Shown here: one piece after another, positions 57,654 through 64,000 of the stretch
How the letters are laid out: the number at the start of each line of letters is the position of its first letter
How positions within the stretch are numbered: the first letter of the stretch is position 1
Assembly: GCA_037157565.1 (NCBI GenBank)
Contig: JAZHRO010000063.1
Location: 151,454,501-151,518,500, forward strand
Direction of reading: 5' to 3'
DNA length: 64,000 bases
Source: Thalassia testudinum
Lineage: Eukaryota > Streptophyta > Magnoliopsida > Alismatales > Hydrocharitaceae
Translations under genes and position numbers: made by a program
Notes under the pieces: generated by a model
Seen by the model: only the letters and a program-made list of their open reading frames with translations
What the model was told of the DNA's origin: nothing
Database searches by the model: none

Positions 57654-58590
57654 GGCGCTGGACTGGGTGTGCAGGGCGTGAAGGGCACGTAATTGCCTGA
57701 AGTTGGTCGCCGGAGATGGAAAGGAGTTAGGATACCCAAATCTCCCGTGCGTTCGCACGAGAGATTGGGTTCACACCAGCAATTGTAATTGACTTTATAA
57801 GGAAGGGAATTCCTCAGAGAATCCTCCTTCCATTTCTGGGAGGGAATCTCTGAGGGATTAGAGAGCAATCCCTCTCCGAACCTCGCCGGAGCTCGGTTCT
57901 GCCCTAGCAATGGCGGCAGGACCGGTTTGCAAAGGAGGCGAAGAACCTAGGGGGTTCTCTGCAACGGTATTCAAAAGATAGGGACCAATTTGTGATTTGG
58001 GTGTACTAAATTGCAAATTAGGTCAAGATGACCCCTCCTTAGGTCCAAATTTTGGTACAAACCTAATTTGGACCTAAGGAATCCAATGGCAAAGTTAGAT
58101 TTCAGGTTTGACCTCGTTTGACTAGACATTTTGCGTAAAAACCCAAATTAGGTTAATTGAAGAGCTAGGACCCTAATCTAGGTCAAACTAGGTTCCAAAG
58201 GCCAAATTAAGTGTTCTAAGCCCTAGAGTATGTTTTTCCATGATTTATAGAGGGTTTACTTGCTTTTTGTTCTGACCAGAACCTTGTTAATTTCAGCGGG
58301 TCTGTTTTAGGGTTACCAAGTGTCATTTAGTTCTTAGATTGCACATGAACCCATTTCTGATTGACTCAACCCACTTTTTATCTCATTTATACCATTTGAC
58401 CTCTATTTTGCCTCTGAGAAATCCCGTTTACGTACTGCAATGGTAAAATTACAGTTTTAACCTTATTTCATGTTTTCTTCTCAGAGCACTTGTTCCTTCA
58501 GTTAGGCCTTCTTCTAGGTTATGTAGGAGCTTTTATCTTCTTTATTGGGTCAAAATGAGCTAGTTATGGCTCATGATGAGGCTCTCATCA

Positions 58591-58601
58591 TACCCCCATG
58601 C
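58591..58601 (-). other. 3' polypurine tract of E
   Basis: GCATGGGGGTA on the minus strand, right before the LTR start. Confidence 0.88.
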
Positions 58602-60118
58602 CTAGCTTTTGCTAGTCCCTTAGCAAAATTTCAAAGTTTTAACTTTCATTCTAGACCCTGAGTGTCTGTCAACAATGATAAGTGCTTCTCCTTTTCTTTT
58701 GTGATTAGGTGGGAATGCCGACAATAGGCCTAAAGGTACTCAAGTACCAACCAAAATCCGGACCTGTTCCGCTTTAGCCTCAGTCTTCTGCAAAGGTTTC
58801 TACGGCCCACAAAAACTAACCTAAGGTTTGTTGGACTCCGCGGTTAAAGCACCCGTGCTTGAGATATTATTAGCCTAAGCTCAGTTTGCAGTGCGTTTTT
58901 TGTAAGAGAGAGATAGAGGATTTATTTGTTTGGAGAGCTTTTCTCTCTCTTTTCTTTTTACTTCTAGCTTCGGATTAGCTTCTCAACACGGTCTGTATCG
59001 GATTCCTCGTCCCCATCATCAATCCTCAAGGGTCCCTGGCTTTCGAGATTTCGAGATAATCCCGCCCATGGCAACCCCCGGAACCCTGGCTTTCGAGATT
59101 TCGAGATAATCCCGCCCATGGCGTTCCGTGGCCGAATTCAGACCCTGGCGATTGACATTTCATGATAATGCCACCCATGGTATCTGAACCAGCAGAGTGC
59201 TTACATGCCCCTAGTAGGATATTTAAATATCCTAAGAGACAAGCACCGAGGAGATGATATGTTGTTACGCATCTTTGAGGGGAATTTCCCGCCTCTCCGC
59301 GCTGGGAACTCGTCCAAATCAACTTGTGTTGATTGACCGCTCCTAATCTAGGTGACTTTTTCAGAACATTAAATGCTTTTCGCGTGATTTGGATGTTTAT
59401 GCGCACTGAACTAGACTGTGTGTGAAATTGGGTGCTTAGGTTACCGAATCCCGCAAACCGGAGGTCAGTTAACGAGGCCGAATACTTCCTAAGCCTTAGA
59501 CCTAATACTCAAGCTTCGCATTTTCCTCAACCTCTTGAGGATTATCCAGATTTTAATGGATACGTGAATTTTTAAGCTAAAGGTACTAGCCCAAAAAGCC
59601 TAAGACCAGCGTTCCCGCTAATCTCTTGTTATATCTCCGTGGCACTTTTCTTTTCTTTTTCTTGATTCGGTCTAGAACTTCAGTTAACCCCTTAATCTTT
59701 TACTAATGACTATTTCTTTTCATTTTGTGCTCCTTTTTGTCATTTTTTCTTCTTTTCCTCCTCTCATTTGTATGACCTTGAATTGTTCCTCCCCTCTATC
59801 AAGTCTTTTTTTTTTTTTTTTTGTATGTGAAACCCTTTCTTGATATGAATTTTCTGACATTTTGCACTTTCATACCCCCCCATGCCTAAGATTTGCAATG
59901 TCCCCATTGTAAATTAGGTGGGTTCGAATTCAGCTTAGTTCATGTATTAGGACAGGTGTGTGGTGAGTGAATGGGTCGAAGCGACTTGTTGCGAACGATT
60001 TCTAATCTCGGGTAGGTATACCTGAGGTGAAGTCGGCTGTTCTAATGGATGAACCCTAAAGTGCAATATGAGTTCCGCATAGCGATGTCAGAAACGGTTT
60101 CAGGTTTTTCAAAGAATG
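58602..60118 (-). other. E 3' UTR with internal polypurine tract
   Basis: An internal GGCATGGGGGG tract is at 59875-59885 on the minus strand. The stretch 59180-59260 matches element C at 26290-26350. T- and CT-rich runs lie at 59640-59830. No env-like ORF is seen. Confidence 0.6.
59034..59180. repeat. 39-bp direct repeats with TTCGAGATA in the E 3' UTR
   Basis: The units 59034-59072 and 59084-59122 are identical. A diverged third unit is at 59143-59180. Each ends near CCCATGG. C has three related units at 23440-23587. Confidence 0.88.
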
Positions 60119-60172
60119 ACGGGTTGCCTCCCGTTAAGCGCTGAGTTTTACGCCATCGGCTGGGCGCAATGA
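60119..60172 (-). other. Conserved hairpin and TAAAAC motif just after the E pol stop
   Basis: On the minus strand the stop is followed by GGCGTAAAACTCAGCGCTTA, then an ACGGG/CCCGT stem (60119-60123, 60130-60134) whose loop reads AGGCAA. A very similar element after pol is known from Athila elements of other plants. H and A keep its first half. Confidence 0.65.
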
Positions 60173-60174
60173 GC

Positions 60175-61389
60175 TCAAGAGGAATGGAGGGTAAAGGATG
60201 ACTCAGTCAAATCTATATCGGTCATGTCAATGAACGGCTTGAGTCTCTGCCCGTTCACGACAAAGGGTTCAGAATCGTGGCTGAGTGGGCTGATTTCAAT
60301 AGCTCCATTTCCGAAGATTTGGCGGACTAGGTAGGGTCCGACCCACTTGGATCTTAGCTTTCCTGGGAATAGTTTGAGTCGAGCATCAAAGAGTAAAACT
60401 TTTTGACCAGGATGAAAGACCTTTCTAGAAATGTGTTTGTCGTGAAAAGCTTTAACCCGTTCTTTGTAAATTCGCGAGTTCTCATACGCGTCGTGGCGTA
60501 ATTCATCGATCTCGCTCACTTGAAATCTTCTGTGGGTTCCAGCCTTAGAAAGGTCGAGATTACAGGTCCGTACTGCCCAATAGGCTTTATGCTCCAATTC
60601 GACGGGGAGGTGACATGCCTTCCCGTACACTAGTCTGAAGGGAGACATTCCTAATTGGGTCTTGTGGGCGGTCCTATAGGCCCACAATGCTTCCGGAAGC
60701 CGAGAAGACCAATCTTTTCTATCAGGTCGAACAGTAACCTGAAGGATCTTCTTGATCTCTCGGTTAGATAGCTCAGCTAGACCATTAGTTTGGGGGTGGT
60801 AAGGAGTAGAGATTCGGTGTGACACCCCGTATTTGGTCATCAGTGACCTGAACTGAGCGTTCGTAAAATGGGTCCCTCCGTCGGAAATTATAGCACGCGG
60901 AATCCCGAACCTTGAGAAAATGTTTTGATGGAGGAATTTTATAACGACTTTATGATTGTTGGTTCGGGTCGGAATGGCTTCTATCCACTTGGACACATAG
61001 TCAACTGCGAGTAAGATGTATTCGAAGCCATCCGAGTTTGGAAAGGGTCCCATGAAATCAATCCCCCAAATATCGAAAATTTCGCATACCAAGATCGGCT
61101 GTAGAGGCATCATGTCTCTATAGCTCATGTTGCCCAGAGTCTGGCAACGGGAACATGCCTTACAGTGTTCGTATGCATCCTTGAAAATTGTGGGCCAGTA
61201 GAAGCCACACTGGAGGACTTTCGATGCGGTTTTATGTCCAGAAAAATGTCCACCGCATGCCTGGTCATGGCAGAATGAGAGTATGTCTTTGATTTCCACT
61301 TCCGTGACGCATCGTCGGATTATCTGATCAGCACCAATGCGGAAAAGATACGGGTCTTCCCATAGGTAATACTTGGCATCGGAACGCAA
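60175..61389 (-). CDS. Integrase of element E
   Basis: The 404-residue open frame covers the C-terminal end of pol and inserts the DNA copy into the genome. The HHCC finger uses H41, H48, C79 and C82. The catalytic triad is D111 (GIDFMGPF), D170 (IISDGGTHF) and E206 ([11 protein letters not shown]), with 35 residues between the last two. A GPY/F-like module (KWVGPYLV) lies near residue 350. The shown Met is not a true start: this frame continues the upstream frame across a one-base shift near 61416. No chromodomain follows, as expected for Athila. The frame stops right before the conserved hairpin. Confidence 0.92.
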   Translation of the reverse strand: MRSDAKYYLWEDPYLFRIGADQIIRRCVTEVEIKDILSFCHDQACGGHFSGHKTASKVLQCGFYWPTIFKDAYEHCKACSRCQTLGNMSYRDMMPLQPILVCEIFDIWGIDFMGPFPNSDGFEYILLAVDYVSKWIEAIPTRTNNHKVVIKFLHQNIFSRFGIPRAIISDGGTHFTNAQFRSLMTKYGVSHRISTPYHPQTNGLAELSNREIKKILQVTVRPDRKDWSSRLPEALWAYRTAHKTQLGMSPFRLVYGKACHLPVELEHKAYWAVRTCNLDLSKAGTHRRFQVSEIDELRHDAYENSRIYKERVKAFHDKHISRKVFHPGQKVLLFDARLKLFPGKLRSKWVGPYLVRQIFGNGAIEISPLSHDSEPFVVNGQRLKPFIDMTDIDLTESSFTLHSS

Positions 61390-64000
61390 TTTGTCCTTTT
61401 TGGACTTCGACCAATCGGCGGAATCTGATGTGATGCCAGGTAATTAACAATATTGGCGAACCATGGAAGACTTGTACTGATAGTCAGGAGGTGCTCATCA
61501 GGGAAATGTTCTATAATGGGTCCGGAAGGATCAATAATTTCAGAAGGAAGGCGGGACAAGTGATCAGCTACCACATTGTGCTTTCCCGCCTTATCGCGAA
61601 TCTCGAGGTCAAATTCTTGCAATAGCAAGATCCAGCGGATTAGTCGAGGTTTCGCGTCCTTCTTGGCAAGGAGATGCCTTACAGCTGTGTGATCCAAGTA
61701 TACGATAATACGGGAACCCAGAAGGTATGATCTGAATTTTTCCAGGGCAAATACTACGGCCAACAGCTCTTTCTCAGTAACCGTATAGTTACGCTGAGCC
61801 TCATCCAGTGTTTTGCTGGCGTAGTAAATGACCACAGGTATCCCGTCAATTTTCTGCCCCAAAACCGCTCCTACAGCAAAGTCAGATGCATCGCACATGA
61901 TCTCAAAGGGTTGAGACCAATCAGGGGACTGTAGGATTGGGGCCTGGGTGACTCGGTCACGTAGGATTTCAAATGCTTGAGTGCATTCCTTGGAAATTTT
62001 GAAAGGTACATCCTTGGAGAGAAGATTGGTCAGGGGGCGCGCGATCTTGGAGAAATCAGGGATGAATCGACGGTAGAAACCGACGTGCCCCAAAAAAGAT
62101 CGGATGTCCTTAATCGAGCTAGGCATAGGGAGCTTGGAAATCAGGTTAACCTTAGCTCGATCCACTTGGATGCCTTTCTCTGAGATTAAATGTCCCAGGA
62201 CAATTCCCTCAGGCACCATGAAATGGCTCTTTTCCCAGGAAAGAACCAAATTCACCTCGATGCACCGCCTGAGTATATGGAGCAAGTGTTGGAGGCAATC
62301 GTCAAATGATTGTCCAAAAACTGAAAAGTCATCCATGAAGACTTCCAGATAATCACCTACCATATCTGAGAATATGGCAAGCATGCACCGCTGAAAAGTT
62401 GCAGGTGCATTGCAGAGACCGAACGGCATCCTTCGGAACGCGTACGTCCCGAAGGGGCAGGTGAATGTGGTCTTTTCTTGGTCCTCTGGATGGATTGCCA
62501 CCTGATTGTAACCGGAGTACCCGTCAAGAAAGCAGAAGAATTTATTTCCCGCTAGTTTCTCGAGGATCTGATCAATAAATGGTAGTGGGAAATGATCCTT
62601 CTTCGTGGAGGAATTTAGTCTTCTGTAATCAATGCAGACTCTCCACGAATTAGCTATTCGGGTAGGAATGACTTCCCCGGTTTCAGTCGTGATGATGGTA
62701 AGTCCTGCCTTCTTAGGTACCACTTGTGTTGGACTCACCCAACGACTGTCGGAGATCGGGTAGATGATCCCTGCATCTAACCACTTAATGATCTCCTTTT
62801 TCACGACCTCCTGTAGGTTAGGGTTTAGGCGCCTTTGCATTTCTCTTGAAGGTCGTGAGCCTTCTTTCGTGTAGATTCGATGTGTGCAGTATGAAGGGCT
62901 TATACCAGTTAAATCATCTAGAGTCCATCCAATGGCTCTACGATGTTGTTGGAGAACAGAAATCAAACGGAGTTCCTGGTCAGGTGTGAGTCGAGAATTG
63001 ATAATCACAGGAAACGTCTGATTTGAATCCAAAAAGACGTATTTTAGATGTTCAAGAAGGGGCTTGAGTTCCGTGACAGGATTGTCAGCAGCAGCGGGTG
63101 GTTCGGGGTTTGTATCGGGAGAAATGGTAGGAGTCATAGGTGTGTCTAGATCATGTCCGCACTCCTCTGTTAGCGGTTTTTGCTCCTCTAGTGGTTGATC
63201 AGGAATAATCAGGTTGTCCTCTATATGCAGTTCATCAACCACGGCTTCGACATCACAAATTTCCTCTATCACCCCGCAATTAATCCCTTGATGGGCCTTG
63301 AAAATGTCTATCTTTAGATTTTGATTCCCAAATTTTAATTCTATCTGGCCCTCTTCGCAGTTTATATTGGCCCTAGCAGTGGCCAAAAAGGGTCTCCCTA
63401 ATATGATTGGTGTGTCCCTTGGGTTCTTAGGTGCATCCATGTCCAGTACTATGAAGTCCACTGGGAAATAAAAATCTCGTACCCTAACAATGACATCCTC
63501 GAGTATTCCTTTGGGTGACTTGATGGATCGATCGGCTAACTGCAATGTCACCTCAGTGGGTTTAAGTTCAGATTCTTCAAGGTGGTCAAGGAGGGATGTA
63601 GGTATTAAATTTATGGAGGCACCTAGGTCTAGTAGGGCTCTATCAAGTTGGGTTTCACCAATTTTACAAGAAATCAAGGGAGTTCCTGGGTCTTTAGCCT
63701 TAGGTGGGAGTTTGCTCAAGATGACAGAGCTGGCTTGCTCTGATAGTACGATTGGGTTCCCATCCTTGGTTCGCGGCTTACGTTTAGGTGTACATATGTC
63801 TTTCAAGAACCTTGCGTAAGCCGGTATGTGGCGGATTGCATCCATCAATGGGATGTTTATCTGGACCTGTTCAAAGAGCTTGACCAGATCCTCCTCAGGA
63901 GCCACAGGTTTGGTTGTCCTTTTTCCTTTGGTCAAGGCCTCAGGAAATGGGATCCTAGTTGGTTCCTCTAGGATAGGTCCAGGTTCTTGATCTGGGACAG
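61320..64000 (-). CDS. Protease, reverse transcriptase and RNase H of element E (partial)
   Basis: The frame is open from the window end to 61320. Numbered from codon 63935, the gag-protease link has [11 protein letters not shown] near 36. Protease has [10 protein letters not shown] (103-112) and [13 protein letters not shown] (178-190). RT has [11 protein letters not shown] (431-441), the first catalytic Asp at 471 ([10 protein letters not shown]), [14 protein letters not shown] (504-517) and FMDD with Asp 535 and 536. RNase H has D682, E723, D748 and D791. The numbering Met is a TTG codon; the true gag-pol start is outside the window. A one-base loss near 61416, inside the link after HQIPP, throws the frame off and ends it 32 residues later. 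All catalytic residues upstream are kept. Confidence 0.93.
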   Translation of the reverse strand, partial: VPDQEPGPILEEPTRIPFPEALTKGKRTTKPVAPEEDLVKLFEQVQINIPLMDAIRHIPAYARFLKDICTPKRKPRTKDGNPIVLSEQASSVILSKLPPKAKDPGTPLISCKIGETQLDRALLDLGASINLIPTSLLDHLEESELKPTEVTLQLADRSIKSPKGILEDVIVRVRDFYFPVDFIVLDMDAPKNPRDTPIILGRPFLATARANINCEEGQIELKFGNQNLKIDIFKAHQGINCGVIEEICDVEAVVDELHIEDNLIIPDQPLEEQKPLTEECGHDLDTPMTPTISPDTNPEPPAAADNPVTELKPLLEHLKYVFLDSNQTFPVIINSRLTPDQELRLISVLQQHRRAIGWTLDDLTGISPSYCTHRIYTKEGSRPSREMQRRLNPNLQEVVKKEIIKWLDAGIIYPISDSRWVSPTQVVPKKAGLTIITTETGEVIPTRIANSWRVCIDYRRLNSSTKKDHFPLPFIDQILEKLAGNKFFCFLDGYSGYNQVAIHPEDQEKTTFTCPFGTYAFRRMPFGLCNAPATFQRCMLAIFSDMVGDYLEVFMDDFSVFGQSFDDCLQHLLHILRRCIEVNLVLSWEKSHFMVPEGIVLGHLISEKGIQVDRAKVNLISKLPMPSSIKDIRSFLGHVGFYRRFIPDFSKIARPLTNLLSKDVPFKISKECTQAFEILRDRVTQAPILQSPDWSQPFEIMCDASDFAVGAVLGQKIDGIPVVIYYASKTLDEAQRNYTVTEKELLAVVFALEKFRSYLLGSRIIVYLDHTAVRHLLAKKDAKPRLIRWILLLQEFDLEIRDKAGKHNVVADHLSRLPSEIIDPSGPIIEHFPDEHLLTISTSLPWFANIVNYLASHQIPPIGRSPKRTNCVPMPSITYGKTRIFSALVLIR

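Larger units (their letters stand above)
55984..58590 (-). repeat. 3' LTR of element E
   Basis: It opens on the minus strand with TGATGAGAGCCTCATCA (58590-58574) and ends TTTTAACA at 55984; the exact end is inferred from the TG...CA rule. Short spurious ORFs in its GC- and CT-rich middle are not genes. Confidence 0.85.
55984..64000 (-). mobile_element. Element E: nearly intact autonomous Athila retrotransposon (3' part)
   Basis: It holds a 2607-base 3' LTR, 3' UTR, and pol read on the minus strand to the window end. Gag, primer site and 5' LTR are outside the window. The left flank is CGGTT, so the target duplication cannot be tested here. Pol is open except for one frameshift, so this is the best candidate source of enzymes in the window. 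Confidence 0.9.

Noticed and set aside
61977..63819. Plus-strand ORFs opposite E pol
   Set aside because: They are shadows of the minus-strand pol frame and carry no recognisable motif.

Overview
The window is plant nuclear DNA made almost entirely of nested LTR retrotransposons. I see no host protein gene, rRNA or CRISPR array. The elements belong to or derive from the Athila branch of Ty3/gypsy. Supporting signs are a primer-binding site matching the 3' end of plant tRNA-Asp (TGGCGCCGTTGCCGGGGA and decayed forms), an FMDD reverse transcriptase box, DLGA protease motifs, a short hairpin just after the pol stop, and long LTRs (1.3-2.7 kb) opening with TGAT. Several nested layers, solo LTRs and C-to-T decay suggest methylated heterochromatin. 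The species cannot be named from this sequence.

Layout, left to right. Element A (+, 1-7273, 5' end outside the window) is non-autonomous and sits in an older family-III LTR whose remainder is 7274-8581 (-). Next come a G-rich tract (8582-9239) and an AGCT-rich tract (9240-10010). An older LTR of uncertain, perhaps copia, type follows in three pieces (about 10.0-10.66 kb, 13293-13966, 40201-40419). It is split by solo LTR G1 (10663-13292, TSD GTGCA) and by element C (-, 13967-40200). Element C is itself split three times: by B in its 3' LTR (15160-22321, TSD GTGAT), by solo LTR F in its 3' internal region (about 23588-26276), and by D in its decayed ORF (28266-36025). D has a nearly intact ORF, but a 373-bp copy of its flank stands where a 5-bp TSD is expected. 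After a truncated LTR (G2) comes element H (+, 42099-53981, TSD CTACA), a complete but decayed Athila with recognisable protease, RT, RNase H and integrase. Two more truncated LTRs (G3, G4) lead into element E (-, 55984 to past the window end). E has the best-preserved pol in the window, apart from one frameshift.

How they relate. A, B and D are one non-autonomous family. They keep the tRNA-Asp primer site, two polypurine tracts, a paired 47-bp 3' UTR module, a conserved leader splice pattern and one ORF of unknown function instead of gag-pol. An E-like or H-like autonomous Athila could supply reverse transcriptase and integrase in trans; this is inferred from shared terminal signals. The most novel-looking items are the unknown ORF family, a covarying 17-bp palindrome at LTR starts, a TATA box forming exactly the loop of a perfect hairpin in H, and the 373-bp duplication flanking D.
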